A stretch of DNA of 64,000 nucleotides, taken from NCBI RefSeq assembly GCF_963855985.1, contig NC_087093.1, positions 2,115,501-2,179,500 of the forward strand, written 5' to 3'. The notes beneath the pieces were generated by a model that saw nothing but the letters and a program-made list of their open reading frames with translations, was not told the origin of the DNA and did not search any database. Shown piece by piece: positions 11,825 through 23,984 of the stretch (position 1 is the stretch's first letter; the number at the start of each line of letters is the position of its first letter). This stretch comes from Ostrinia nubilalis (lineage: Eukaryota > Arthropoda > Insecta > Lepidoptera > Crambidae). The translations under genes were made by a program, and so were the position numbers.

Positions 11825-11988
11825 GAGAGCGCTGTCACATTAGGGCGTTAGTAGCGCGACTGCAGCGTGGCAGTGGCGTTTTTTTACAATGTGAAGGCAT
11901 GTATCCGCTGTCACATAGTATGAAATTTTTGGCAGCGCGTCTGTCGCGCGTTTGTCGCGCTGCTAAACGCCTAAATGTGAAAACGCTC
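11825..11988. mobile_element. MITE with GC-rich ~35-bp inverted repeats
   Basis: The left arm GAGCGCTGTCACATTAGGGC plus GTTAGTAGCGCGAC is complementary, with a few mismatches, to the right arm ending in CTAAATGTGAAAACGCTC. The interior is rich in GCGCG. Non-coding; flanks show no clean duplication. Confidence 0.6.
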
Positions 11989-12370
11989 TTAATCCATGAT
12001 AATATGATTCATGACATACCAAACTCTACGCTACTGAAACTAAATCAGGCATACTATAATTATTATTGAACACTATATCCCGGATATCAGACTTTGTGGT
12101 AACAGTATAATTATAAAGGGAGGCGTATAAGGGTATCGGATTCAAAGAGCATTCCTGAATAAGAGTTTCGTTGTCGGCTGGTCTATTATAATTAATAACA
12201 ATTCGTGCTATAATTCACTGAAATTCAGTATGTCAAATAGAAAAAATGGATTGGTAAGCAACTTGGCATTTACAGCAAGAAGTGCTTCTTAAGATATACA
12301 AACTACTGGGAGCTTTAATTGAAATGTACGAATTTTGTTGAGATATGATGTATCCGTATTGTTACCTTGC

Positions 12371-12499
12371 TGTTCGCTTAAGTGAAGCAGCAAATCGAAT
12401 GCACAGTGTTAAGTAGAGCTCTGTGATTGTTTCGTGTCTCCCTGTGCGTCCACGCGCACTGTGAGACCTCATAGTAATGTTTGTGAATATGGGCGTTAG
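12371..12499. mobile_element. MITE of the AACGCCCG family (copy B)
   Basis: It runs from CGCTTAAGTGAAGCAGCAAA through CTGTGCGTCCACGCGCACTG to GTTTGTGAATATGGGCGTTA, the reverse orientation of copy A. Its left terminus is decayed or missing. Confidence 0.7.
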
Positions 12500-13260
12500 A
12501 TTTTGGTTGGTAAAAAAATGTTAAATATTTATTATCATCTATGTCTGATCGGTATTTTCGATAAATAAGGACATCATATTGCGCGCCATCTCACCACGTC
12601 TCATGCTTGTTGACCGTAACTTTTCTTTCTAGTAGAAAACATCCAAAATCTTGTATCCGTCCAAAAACTTTACCGTATTTTGTAAGTCACTTAACAATCG
12701 ATTGCTCCAATGTCAGATTAAGGTGCCATCCAAGTTGTCAGTCGTTAAACGAAAAAACATATCCACCGGTCATGAAGCTTGTTAAAACTTGTTCCTAGCT
12801 GGATAGAAAAAAGTTTTAATGGCCGAGGCTACAGGCAAACATGATCAAAGGGAAAGAGACATTTTGCCCAATGCTTATTATAAAGAAATCGCCGCCATTC
12901 CTTCAGAACTCGAGCAATTAAGTGCGAGACGAAATTGGGTAGTGTAATAAATACCTTACGGAATTACTCGAGCTGTCAATGTTGTTTTTCATATGAAATC
13001 TGGCACAAAGGTCTTTGTCACCTGGCACGAGTTATTTGGGGGTTATTTTGACTGGTTTTCTCGGTAATATACTTGACAAATAATAAAAATAAAATGATAC
13101 CTAACTTTATGGAGAAAATTTTGCGTTACTATGGCAATAACTTAAGTCTTTCAGTTTATTAAATAAATATAAAATAAGAGACATACATAAAACAATATGT
13201 CCTAATGGAATTCAAACCAGCTCCAGCTGCCGTTTATAAACATACTACCATACTTTATAA
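12500..13260. other. No gene recognised
   Basis: AT-rich stretch between MITE copy B and LINE fragments. The 63-codon frame at 12607..12798 shows no domain. Confidence 0.35.
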
Positions 13261-13308
13261 GAAGGCCTTTGTCCAGCAGAAGATGTCATTTAGATGAAAC
13301 GAACAAAC
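13261..13308 (+). repeat. RTE-like LINE 3' tail fragment
   Basis: GAAGGCCTTTGTCCAGCAGA followed by GATGTCATTTAGATGAAACGAACAAAC is a decayed copy of the C-terminal codons (AFVQQWTS) and 3' end found better preserved at 18105..18235. Its tail is of the GAACGAAC type. Confidence 0.5.
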
Positions 13309-13382
13309 TTTAAAGAGTTGGTAACAGCTTCAATTGTTATTTAACAATAGTTAATTAGGTATTGAGGTCTAAAGGTCCTTGA

Positions 13383-14624
13383 TTTGAAAAATTATTAAAA
13401 GATGAACAATTTGGTTTTCGTAAAAATAGCTCAACAACACTTGCCTCCTTTCAATTAATTAAAGAAGTGACACAAAACTTAAATAACGCAATGCATACAC
13501 TAGCCATATTTCTGGATATGAGCAAAGCATTTGATTTTGTGTGCCATAAACGGCTTCTTAATAAATTGGACAGATACGGTATTCGAGGGCCGGCTTTGTC
13601 AGGGATAGAAAGCTATTTATCAAACCGTCAACAATGTGTTAAAATATCCAAGTTATCTTCAAACATTAAAAAAACATTTACATCATCTTACAGATATAAT
13701 CGCTGTGGTGTCCCGCAAGGCAGTGTTTTAGGACCATTATTGTTTTTGCTCTACATTAATGACTTGCCAAATATCACAGAGCAACAGTGTGTACTTTTTG
13801 CGGATGATACTACTCTCATCATAAAATGTAAAAAGAAGGAAGAATTGTCCCTCATGGCAAATGCCAATCTAAAAAAAATTGTTGAATGGTTGGAATGTAA
13901 CAATTTGAACCTTAATGTTAGTAAAACAAAGTATATTAAATTTGAAGCTAAATTCAATGAAAATAATGTACAACTTGACATAAATCATATGAATAATAAT
14001 GTAGATAATGTGACTTCGACAAAATTCTTAGGTATAACTATAGACAAATTCTGTAATTGGAAAGCTCATATTGACTTACTAGTAAATAAAATTGACAGAT
14101 TTGTTTATGCTCTTAATAGACTTAGACAAGCAGCATCTAAAAGCGCAGCTCTTATGGCTTATCATGGATATGTTTCATCAATATTACGATATGGCCTTAT
14201 ATTGTGGGGAAACTCAGTCGATATGCCTGTAGCCTTTAGAGCACAAAAAAAGTGCATTAGAGCGATTTGCGGAGCACATTATTTAGACAGTTGCAAGCCA
14301 TTGTTTAAAGATCTAAACATATTGCCACTTCCATGCTTATACATCTTTGAGATGGCAATGTTTGTCAAGAGATATACCCATTTATTTGAGACAAATAAAA
14401 CTTATGGCTATAGAGGTAGGAAGGCAGACAACTTATCAATCCCACCTCAAAGATTGACACTGTATTCCAAAAACTGTTATTGTATGGCTATACGAATATT
14501 TAATAAATTACCAAACAATGTAAAAATGTTAACCTTTACCAAATTTAAAAGTGCAGTTTTTGACTTTTTGTTAATTAAAATGTATTATACAGTGAATGAC
14601 TTTTTAAATGATAGAATGATGTGA
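13383..14624 (+). pseudogene. Reverse transcriptase, C-terminal two-thirds (truncated)
   Basis: The frame is open from TTT at 13383 (just after an in-frame TGA at 13380) to the stop before 14625, longer at the 5' side than the GTG-initiated 385-codon version at 13467. Conserved RT motifs in order: KDEQFGFRKNSSTTLA (~13398), FLDMSKAFD with the first catalytic Asp (residue 17 of the 385-aa version), GVPQGSVLGPLLFLLYINDL (81-100) and FADDTTLI with the catalytic Asp pair at 113-114. Then come the thumb and the C-terminal region ending FKSAVFDFLLIKMYY. There is no endonuclease domain, so the copy cannot move by itself. The join FEKLL-KDEQFGF looks shorter than usual in the family, perhaps a small internal deletion. 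The lack of any frameshift or stop over 414 codons indicates a fairly young copy. Confidence 0.85.
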
Positions 14625-14953
14625 CATCGGTAATGTAACTTAATTTGACATCTTACAATTAATTTAAATTTCTTTGACATTTGCAATTCAAATTTTGTTC
14701 CCTGACATGTATTTATTGTATTGTTACTTGTTACTATCATGGTATATGAAAAACAACTATGAGTAAAATAAGTATTTTGAGTTGTAAAAATATGTAAAAT
14801 CTAAGACCAAATGTAGCAATAACAATTAACATAACTTTAAGAACAAAAACTTTTGCACGTCGCATGCGACAGAATATGCTGGAATTAACTAAATTAACAC
14901 CAATCTAACCATGTTCTTGCAAATAAATGATTTTATTTATTTATTTATTTATT
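13383..14953 (+). mobile_element. 5'-truncated non-LTR retrotransposon (CR1/Jockey-like) with (TTTA)n tail
   Basis: The fragment holds the reverse transcriptase part of a LINE, about 330 bp of 3' UTR and a terminal TTTATTTATTTATTTATT tract at 14933..14952, preceded by AATAAATGATT. The endonuclease and the first RT motifs are missing. The 3' UTR with TTTTGCACGTCGCATGCGAC is typical of an abundant lepidopteran LINE family. Such 5' truncation is the normal outcome of target-primed reverse transcription. Confidence 0.85.
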
Positions 14954-15298
14954 GAAACTAATAGTTAACGGTGTTAAACCCCTTTTAATTGGTTTACTAT
15001 TTCAATAGATACGTAATTACCTCGTATAGAGCTCCACCAAAGTACCTGCACCCGGATCGGCGTGATTACATTATGATTTTCATCAAGCGGAGCCGACGGC
15101 GCAAAATTAAAATGGATTCAATCTCATTAAGGCGGCTTATTTAGCCATAGTAAACCCCTCAACGCTGTTCTTCATTTTGTTCTAGCAGCCGCCGGCTGTT
15201 GACATAGTTTTTTTGCTGATCATTTAATTAGTTCTTTGAGCTTGCGTAAAATAAAGAAAGTCGAAAATTAGACTACGCTTTTGTAAGATTTCGAGTTA

Positions 15299-15602
15299 GG
15301 CTAAGAACTCTTGGCGCGATTTTCACCCGCGCCCGCGGCGGTTGCAGGCCCGCAGCTTTTGTAGAATGCAGATACTTATGTAAAAACTAATGCACAACTC
15401 ACGACGCGGTTTTCGCCCGCAGCGGGCGCGGTTGTAATCGGGTCCCGCTCGGCGGGCGACCATTTTGTACCAGTGACTTAAAATCACGCCGTGAGTTCTT
15501 AGAATAACCGCGCAAATAACCGCTCCCGTGAGTTTTGAAATAAAACCGCAATTCCACAACCGCCGCGGGCGCGGGTGAAAATCGCGCCGTGAGTTCTTAG
15601 CC
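15299..15602. mobile_element. PIF/Harbinger-like MITE with TTA target-site duplication
   Basis: The ends GGCTAAGAACTC...GGCGCGATTTTC and GAAAATCGCGCC...GAGTTCTTAGCC are inverted repeats continuing through CACCCGCGCCCGCGGCGGTTG, about 45 bp with few mismatches. Identical TTA trinucleotides flank the element at 15296..15298 and 15603..15605. A 3-bp TTA duplication with a GG-starting terminus is characteristic of PIF/Harbinger transposons. 304 bp, non-coding, GC-rich in an AT-rich setting. Confidence 0.8.
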
Positions 15603-16067
15603 TTACTTGCCGTGTTTTTGCGTGATGTCTCTTTGCGGTGCTCTGTGCAGATTGGAGCTGGAATTTGTTTCAGAAGTACCGCAATAGGAAAGGTTTCAAT
15701 TGATTAATATGAAACTACTTGGTAAGGCTTCTAGTTGTTATAAACATAGCCAAGTCGCTTCCAACCCAAATATAGAGTTTTAAGTACGACATGAATGAAA
15801 AAATATCCTGGAAAAATCTTCTTAGTAATTTTACCTTCCTGGCAACCCTCAGTAAGGCATAAAAAGTTAATTATATGATGCAATAGCCTAATTATAAGAT
15901 GGGCTCTAGCCCCAAAATTACCTGAAAATTAATGAACCGTAATTAATTAAGATGACCCCTTAAATTATGTAACTACTGTTTTCAATATTACCCAAAGATG
16001 GGAAATTATGTAATGTTTCATTTGACACGGTTCTTGGTCAATACAGTTTTGGTATTTTATGTTTCAG

Positions 16068-16463
16068 AGTTCCTAAACCACTGAACCAATGTTGATAAAA
16101 TTTGCATAGAGATAGTTTGAGTCCCGAAAAAGGACTTAGGATAGTTTTTGAAACAGGGACGCGTGCGGTAAAGTTTTTCTATGACAGGCAAAATTTCACG
16201 CGGGCGAAGCCGCGGGTAGTTAATAATAATTTGTTAGGGATTAAATATACATATAATATACCTATATAATTCAAAGGTGACTGACTGACTGACTGACATA
16301 GTGATCTATCAACGCACAGCCTAAACCACTGGACGGATCGGGCTGAAAGGCATGCAGGTAGATGCTATGACGTAGGCATCCGCTAAGAAAGGATTTTACG
16401 AAACTCCAACTTTCCCCCTTTAGGGGTAAAACGGGATCCACGAGTACAAAGTCGCGCTAGTTT
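16068..16463 (-). repeat. Two CTAGC...CCCGCGG-type repeat fragments
   Basis: 16068..16223 reads on the minus strand from ACCCGCGGCTTCGCCCGCGT through the fragments GACGCGTGCGGTAAAG and GAGTCCCGAAAAAGGAC. 16262..16463 is a second, divergent member ending on the plus strand in CGGGATCCACGAGTACAAAG and GCGCTAGTTT with a GACTGACTGACTGAC tract at the other end. These are copies of an abundant lepidopteran repeat whose class I cannot settle. Confidence 0.5.
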
Positions 16464-16920
16464 TAACATAAAATTGTAACAAGCATACAAAGACAAACAG
16501 AGCTACCTACTTACTTTCGCATTTCGTTATTAGTAACTTAGCTCTAAATAAGACAAGTATAATAATACAAAAAACAGTGTTTTCCTTCAATACCATTAGT
16601 TGTATCATATTGTATGTACGACGTACGTACTATAATCTACACCTAATGAGACAGCTCCAAATTGGCTAATTAAATCCGTCTTTATAGTGTGCCGACGCAT
16701 CTACCTACTTCGGTATGCTATGACCCGTTGCTTGGCAACTGTTCGAATCACAGACAATTTCCGCTGCCATAGTCAATGAAGAACAGCCAATTCGTAGTAG
16801 ATTCTGTGAAAAAACTCGATGAAACATTTATTTTAACTAAAATAGAGAAACACGGGTCTCAATGCGACATTTTTATATGACTTCCATGTACTCATGTAAC
16901 ACTCACTACTTTATTGAAAA

Positions 16921-17045
16921 CTAGCTTTTGCCCGCGGCTTCACCCGCGTGAAACAATAATACTGTAAATTTTCATCAAAATCCGTTTATAGTTTTTGCGT
17001 GAAAGAGTAACAAACATCCAGACATCCATACAAACGATTAGTAGG
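16921..17045 (+). repeat. CTAGCTTTTGCCCGCGGCTT repeat fragment
   Basis: It starts CTAGCTTTTGCCCGCGGCTT and ends around AACAAACATCCAGACATCC-ATACAAAC, the beginning and end motifs of the same interspersed family, with most of the interior deleted. Confidence 0.55.
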
Positions 17046-18104
17046 ATGAAATGCGAAACTTTAAAATCTAACATTTATTTTGTTACAAAATCAAATCTTG
17101 TTTATTACATTGGAAACCTAACAACTTATTTTAAACCTCTACATTATAAAGAGAAATCGGTGCTTAACGATAAAAGATTTGTAAAAGGCTACAGGAAGTC
17201 TATTAGTTATAGAAAAACGTCGAGTGAACTATTTTGATCGAATTTTATTTGCATTCTATTTTCTAGAGTCAATAAAATAAGTTACAAACACGGCTTAGTT
17301 TTCTCAATAAAGTGATGATTTAAAACGGGTTCATAATTGAAGTGGCTTTTCTCTACCAACTGTACCTACACTGGTTTCTCATGCTAGTTGGATTAAATCC
17401 CATATGAAGGATGTTTGTGCTTAATGATTAGATAACTAATGATGTGGGAGACGTATGTACTTATGTGGATTTATTGAATTTGAAGTAAAATATTTAGTCA
17501 AGGCTGCATTTTGATACTTTATGTGTATGAAAAGGACAGAATTCAAACCATTTATTACAATGTTATACTAATATTAGTTTGTGAGGATGAATGGATGGAC
17601 AATTGACAATTTTTCGGACAAAATATACTGGACAGATTTTGTTGAAAAACATAAAGGTTCATCATAATTTAATCTAAAGATTATAAATGTATAACGATAT
17701 GAAATAAATTAGCTGATTTAAGTATCACAAGTAATTCAGTCTTAATGCGACAAACTAAATAGCACGTTAATCCGCGGGCAAACGCTAGTTAACTCTAAAT
17801 AGCTTAACTTTTTGCGTCCTTTTAAAAACTGTGGATAAATTCCCCTTTTAATTAGATGTAATATAATATAGACAATATGGAAAACTGCTATAACACTCTC
17901 GTAAACTGGGCTTTTTAATGGACGTCCTTATTAAGGGTGAGTACGGTTGATAATTGCCATTTCCGTATTGAAAGTCCACTACGTCATACTAGAGTGAACC
18001 TGTTTACTCGAAAATGAAACCAATTAAGGGTTTGCTCCAAGTTTTTACTGATAGCGATTAAAATAAGGCTTTTTTCTGGCAAAGTTTATTAGATTTTAGT
18101 AAAG
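17046..18104. other. No gene recognised; decayed repeat traces
   Basis: AT-rich. The open frame 16995..17237 starts inside the preceding repeat and is not coding. At 17560..17620 the plus strand has ACTAATATTAGTTTGTGAGGATG-like sequence similar to the ends of the CTAGC repeat family, and 17770..17790 has CCGCGGGCAAACGCTAGTT, its start on the opposite strand. An old inverted member may thus span about 17560..17790. Confidence 0.35.
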
Positions 18105-18235
18105 GTTTGTTGGTGAAGGTCGCGGGAGGTGCCTGGATGCGAGCGGCACAGGACCGGTCTTTGTGGAAGTCCTTGGGGGATGCCTTTGTCCAGCAGTGGA
18201 CGTCTTTTGGCTGAAACGAACGAACGAACGAAAGG
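18105..18235 (+). repeat. RTE-like LINE 3' end, GAACGAAC tail type
   Basis: Translation gives VKVAGGAWMRAAQDRSLWKS followed by LGDAFVQQWTSFG and a stop, the C-terminus of an RTE-clade polyprotein, followed by GAAACGAACGAACGAACG. It is 5'-truncated and non-functional. Confidence 0.75.
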
Positions 18236-18722
18236 TTTGTTACGAAAAAGCAACTATAGATAAAGTTGCTACAGTGATAAGTTTGGTATATAATAATACG
18301 CACAAGAACAACATTAATACAGAACTTAATGCATTCGCGTTTTGCAAGATAAATACGATTGACGTACAATTAATAATTGATTTATTTTTTTCTGTTTTAA
18401 AAACATTGCATCGTGAAAATGCACTGTAAAGTTTGAAAAAGCAATAATAGGATACATAGTTGGCCTTTTTGGCATCAGAATGCCGATTCAATTTTAAGTA
18501 CTAAGACTAATGTGGTGAATCCAATCCAAACATAAGCATAATAATATTTAATTGCAGGAGATAACATGATGTGTCACAAATACAACGCAACCTTTGAAAA
18601 ATTCAGGGTATAAAAAATACTCTAAAACTCAAAAGAATCTAGTTTCGCTTACAAAACAATTAATTCACAAACGCAAACGCTTAACGCCACCGGCAATAAT
18701 AATCCGGTTACATTTAATCAGT

Positions 18723-19465
18723 CGACCACAGTGGAACTATCGCTGCCATGCTATCACTTATTCATGACCTTACGGCAATGAAGGGACGGATCACGGTGAC
18801 TTCTTACACTTTAGTGTAATGGTTTAACATCAAATACCGTGATAGGGTTTTCAGTTTTATGATTAACTAGCTGCCGCCCGCGATTTCGTACGTGTGGATC
18901 CCGTTTTATCCCCTTAGAGGTAAAATTTTGCAAAATCCCGTCTTAGTGAGCACCTACATTCTAAAAGGAACCCCCATGAAAAATTTCAGACTCCTAGCAC
19001 TTGAAGTTTCTGAGATTTCGTGATGAGTGAGTCAGTTAGTGACCTTTCGCTTTTATATTTTAAAAATTGATTAGGTAGTATTTTTGCTGATGATCATGAT
19101 TTAGTAGGCTACTGGATGGAGTACTAAGCTAAAGTTTGAGAGGAGGTCCCTGATTAGCGACCGCAGTGGAACTATCGCTGGCATGCTATCACTTATTGAG
19201 GACCTCGCAACGAGGGGACGGATCACGGCGACTTCTTACACTTTAGTGTAATGGTTTAACATCAAATACCGTGATAGGGTTTTCAGTTTTATGATGAACT
19301 AGCTTTGAACTACAATACTTAGCTTTCCTAACGCGTGAAATTTTGTCTGTCACAGAAAAACTTTATCGCGCGCGTCCCTGTTTCAAAGCCGGGAAAAACT
19401 TTCCTATGTCCTTTCCCGGGAATGAAACACATAAAGTTCTTGTCTCTATGCCTTTCACGCGGACC
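18723..19465 (+). repeat. Direct duplication (~150 bp) with CTAGC-type repeats attached
   Basis: The block starting at 18726 (GACCACAGTGGAACTATCGC) recurs at 19159 (GACCGCAGTGGAACTATCGC) and stays alignable for about 150 bp to TTTTATGATTAACTAGCT (18876) and TTTTATGATGAACTAGCT (19308). After each copy comes a different CTAGC-type repeat segment: 18877..18990 with GATTTCGTACGTGTGGATCC and 19309..19465 with GAAATTTTGTCTGTCAC. The two copies differ by scattered substitutions and are therefore not a recent assembly artefact. Confidence 0.65.
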
Positions 19466-20205
19466 TATCCTTTGGCTGATGATGATGATTAGTTAGTAGG
19501 CTGTTGGAGGGAATACCAGGAATTTGGCTTGGAATAACCAGGGTCTCAAAAACTTATATGAAGTTTCTGTTGCGAATTCACTCCTTGGCCGCGCGACACT
19601 GGCCATTAACAAAACTACATTCTTTTTTCATCGCCGAATTTCGATGCTCTTTTGTTTTATCTCTTGCTCCCGACCCTCAGTTTTTCACCTATGCTTTTCC
19701 AACGTCTGGAATAGTGTTAACAAATATTGTAAAAGATGCAGAAAATAATTTTACAGTATGCATAATATCCTATATGGGTTTTATGAAACCCAGAACTGCT
19801 AAGAAGACAGAGAGTCTAGCTCTCTTACCAGTGAACTGCAGAAACTATAGAATAGTGACCAGGTAGATGTGATTTAGTTGGTTGAACAGATTTTATTTCA
19901 TTTTTGACATTCATTCAAAGCCTTTCATTTCGAAAAGAAGAGGAAAGCTGGACAAAGCATATTCAAAGACACATGTAGATTGTAGGTAATTCAATTTCGC
20001 AGAAATTCCTACATATCAAAGAACTCTGTAGACTCATAGAGTTATTGTTAAATGTTTTTACCTTTGCATAATTATGATGCCTGTGCACAAATAGGGCTGT
20101 GATAATATGTAGGTATATCGATATACGGAAAGGCCCTACCTACAAAATTAGTGAATAAAATAATAACAATCATAAAATTTACTTGAATAATTCAATCGTG
20201 TGACG
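19466..20205. other. No gene recognised
   Basis: The plus-strand frames at 19504..19866 and 19524..19748 overlap each other in different phases and show no domain. The rest is AT-rich DNA. Confidence 0.35.
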
Positions 20206-20260
20206 TGAAGGCCTATGTTCAGCAGTGGACGTCCTGTAGCTGAAATAATGATGATGAATA
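20206..20260 (+). repeat. RTE-like LINE 3' tail fragment, GAT type
   Basis: GAAGGCCTATGTTCAGCAGT-GGACGTCC followed by GTAGCTGAAATAATGATGATG is the 3' end of the RTE-like family seen best at 30388..30594. Confidence 0.7.
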
Positions 20261-20308
20261 ATTCAATAGATACAGTAAGCAACTGTCAGTTAAATTAACA
20301 AGTACTTA

Positions 20309-20426
20309 GGTTGGGTTTCACCATTTTGCTTTGACTATAACAAACGTCAATTATCTGTCAAACTCTATACAAAAATCACCGGTTATAGTTATAGTTACGA
20401 TCAAAGTTTGGTGGTGCAACTCAGCC
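20309..20426. mobile_element. MITE of the GGCTGAGTTGCACC family, TTA duplication
   Basis: GGTTGGGTTTCACC at the left is the inverted repeat of GGTGCAACTCAGCC at the right. TTA flanks both ends (20306..20308 and 20427..20429). The interior carries ACAAACGTC and TATACAAAAATCACCGGTTA as in the other copies. Confidence 0.8.
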
Positions 20427-20429
20427 TTA

Positions 20430-21675
20430 GTTAAGCAAATAGATGCTGAATAATCTGAAACTAACTATTATGTACCTACATAATGTGAGAGATTGTTCAG
20501 TATACTAACATAAAATGTATGTACAAGACTATCTATAACTATCAATAGAATAAAAAATATTTGATAAAGCACCTAACAACAATACCGTGTATTACCTATG
20601 CACCTTGTTTTGTGATTTGCTGTATGCCAAGTAAATAAAAGAATATCGATATCCCCAGACCTACCTCACTACACAAAGTCTCACAATTTGTTTGCACTAC
20701 TGTCCTGTAATTACTTTGTATCAAAACATGCGGTCGGCCATCACAATACCGGGGGGAAATCGCATTTTCCGACAGAAGTACGATAAAGCAAACAACACAC
20801 AGATGCGAAGCGCGATTTGAACGGAACGTCCCTATTTATACGACAGTCGTAGGAAATTATGGGAAATTGAGGCGAGAATTGGAAGAGTAAGTCTTATGGG
20901 ACTTAAACATACGAGTACATGCATATTTTAAACGGGCTTTTTAGGCGTAATTAAATAATATTACCACTAATGTTGTTTAGTCAGCGTCAAATGGTGGCAC
21001 TCGAAGTAGACGAAAATGTCGCAACACGTTTTTGTTACAATTGGAATTAGAGTGTTGCCAACTTTTTGGCCACATTGGGTGTCAAGAACTATTTGAAGCT
21101 GACTGTAACACAATATAGCTAGCTATCTATTAATGCGTAGGACGACACTTTTAAATAATTAATTCTGTCAGATAATAAGAATGGACTCAAACAACCTATT
21201 TGCTTAGTATTTGTATTTTTATTTTATTTATTTAATAGGACAACCAACAAGACATACATTACAATACAAACAATAATAAGTTTTTTTAATAATAAATTCA
21301 AATAAAATTTATTAATGCCCCTACAAGTCTTTTTGAGAAAAAAAAATAGTAAACCACTATAGTGCAAACAGTTACTATAATCAAAAAGATTTTTCACAAA
21401 TCTGTTTTTATTTAAACAGTGTGAACGCATCTTTAAATCTCGTGGACAAAAAGACGCTGAATGGGGTCCTAACAATGCACTCATTAGGACTCAGTTTTGC
21501 AGCTTTATTAGTTCTAGTATGTTCTGTCTAATGCACACACCGCTTTAGTTTCAGTTGAAATGTCCAAGCTCCTCCAGGGAGGCTACGGGAGGGCGGAATA
21601 AAGATAAATAATATTTTCGCAGACGTATAATTAGTGCGACTCTCTATGTATAATATACATACATACACACCGGTA
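20430..21675. other. No gene; LINE-like 3' tail on minus strand
   Basis: 21212..21480 on the minus strand ends in an AAATAAATAAAATAAAAATA-like tract and upstream reads CGTCTTTTTGTCCACGAG, resembling the last codons and 3' tail of a Jockey/CR1-type LINE, heavily decayed. The rest is AT-rich with no supported gene. Confidence 0.4.
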
Positions 21676-21874
21676 TAGATCGTTTCATCCACGAAGACGC
21701 GCCCCACCAATTTTTGGTCAAGAGAAGTGCGGGGTGAGGGGAGTTTGATCCGAGCAATCCGAGCGTCATTATTGTAGTGTGCATGTGCACTCACGGATCA
21801 TTTAGCGTGTACCGATAACACTCAAACATTAGCGGAAGATAGGTGGGGCGCGTCTTCGTGGATGAAACGATCTA
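21676..21874. mobile_element. MITE with 34-bp near-perfect inverted repeats
   Basis: TAGATCGTTTCATCCACGAA continuing GACGCGCCCCACC at the left is complementary to GGTGGGGCGCGTC continuing TTCGTGGATGAAACGATCTA at the right. About 199 bp with a non-coding centre. No obvious target duplication. Confidence 0.75.
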
Positions 21875-23984
21875 CAGATGTTTACTTATTTCAAACCTTT
21901 TATCTACGTCGACAAGGCATCCTCTGCCATGAAGCACTTTTATCTCCTTAAATATGTCCCTGCTAAAATATAGAGTAGGACATACTGATCAAGGTAGATA
22001 TACTCAAAAACTCATAGTGAAAACTAAATGAAGTAAATTTTGAAAACCACTGGGCGTCTTCAAGTAAGATTGAATTAGTTCACTGAATAGGACAGTTTTT
22101 GTTATCTGGAACTATTGATCCGCTCCTGAAAATACCTTTCCAAAAAGAATAGTTAATACTATTTTCGGATATCAGCCAGTATTTCAGGAATTTACATAAT
22201 TTCCAAAGGTTAGTCGGTATTTTTTTCACACTGAAAAGTAACTGAGCTGTAACTAAGGAAAAACTATTTTTATATGGAGGAAGAAATTTTTTGTACGTAT
22301 TCAATACTCATTATTATCTATTGCCAGTTTTGTTATAGCTGCCACAAAAATGATAGTTTCTAGCTAACTCGTTTTTGCAAAATGTAAGCATCTAAAAGTT
22401 GATCAGCACCAGAATATTTTAAGGAGAATTTCACATTGATAGAAGAGCCACCGGCAACGCATAGCATTTTACAGTAAATATTTCTTTCAAAGCGGAATGT
22501 TCGCACATTTTTCAAAAGTGACCGTGTATTCATAAAAAATAACTTTTTTGGTACCTTTGACGTAGTTTTAATCAAAAGTTTTGTGTACTGGGATGTGATC
22601 GTGGATTTTTCGAGCGGGCTGTATTTTTTATTTAACAAATTTTGTGCAATGATGGCCTTCCAGCCTCGTGTACAGATTTACGTATTTTTATTCGAATGAA
22701 ATCCACTCAATAAAACGTTATTGCGAGAAACTGCGATATGGGTCAATTTCCCAAACACATTTTTTGAGCGGCGTAGCTGAAAATCATATGTTTTTTATGA
22801 CATAGAACTTTGATTTTTTTTTACACGAAAATATACAGAGGTTCCATTTTGAGGACAACATTATTAATGAGTATTTTCTTTTACAAATTCGACAAAAAAT
22901 AATTGAACTAAGCGTTTCTAATTTTGGTGCAGTGTCCACATCCTTAATTTCTTACAATATGTATTTTTTTAGCTGAAGATCAAAACAGAACTTAGGGAAA
23001 AAGTATATTTTTGGATTATACAATCTATCTATTATCTAAGATTACCAAATTAAGCAAGTTTCCCAAATAACTGTGATTAAGTCACGTCCTTAAGTTTTGT
23101 CCGCGAAAAATTTATGATTTTGGTGTCAATAATGAAATAGCTCGTCAGTTTCTTTAAAGATCAAACAGGATTTAAATACTCCCATCATTCGTTAGGTTTA
23201 GTACCGCCCCCGCGAGCAGTCACGGCAGACGGGTGCAAGACCTCTGCGTCTTCCCGCCAAAAACGTAAATGTGTTGTTTTTTTTTAAACGGACAACAATT
23301 CTGCAATTTTGGTGTCTTTTTGTATAAGATTTCTAAGCTATTCTTTTTAGTTGAATTCCTCGTATAATGTAAAGGAACTGTTTTCATACCATGTGTTAAA
23401 ATGTTATTGTTATATTTAAAACAGATTTCATATAATTTAGCTTTTTCAACGAGAATCTAATTTTGGTGAGTCAATTTTGGTGTTTTTGGTGGTGCACCAA
23501 AGCATTTTTAACCGACTTAACTCCGTCAATTGTGAACCGATTTTCAAAATTCTTTTTTTGTTCTATAGGGTACACTTATGTGGTGGTCCCATTGTCACCA
23601 AGTCAGGATCTGATGATGGGATCCTAGGGAAATCGAGAGTAAACCTCAAATTTTGTAGGAATGCAATACGTTTTCTAAAGTTATTCAAGTAGTCATCATC
23701 TAATGTTGATGAGGTGATGATGGAAGGTAAAACTCCTTAACGCTTAGGAGTTGGAGGATAATTCTTTAAATATTTTAGGTAGGTATGTACATACAGTTGT
23801 ATTATTTCAGGTATTTAAGATGAGCTGATGATGAAAGGTCAAACAACATAAGTTAGGAGTTAGATGATACTCAATACTCATTTGTTGATACACACATTGA
23901 CACATGATACATTGATACTTTTTAGTTGCCGATATTTAAAGTAGGGAGCCTGTATTTTGCTAGGAAGATTATTTACACTTGGAT
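21875..23984. other. Unassigned 2.1-kb region with recurring ATTTTGGTG motif
   Basis: There is no gene or known repeat family except a stretch from about 23508 related to the AACCGACTTC repeat. The motif ATTTTGGTG recurs on the plus strand near 22921, 23118, 23307, 23461 and 23474, and again around 24294, 24312 and 24330. The minus-strand frame 22360..22638 (92 codons) has no recognised domain. This may be one old, unclassified element. Confidence 0.35.

Noticed and set aside
19504..19866. 120-codon plus-strand frame overlapping another in a different phase
   Set aside because: No domain, non-ATG start and no splice signals that make a gene model.
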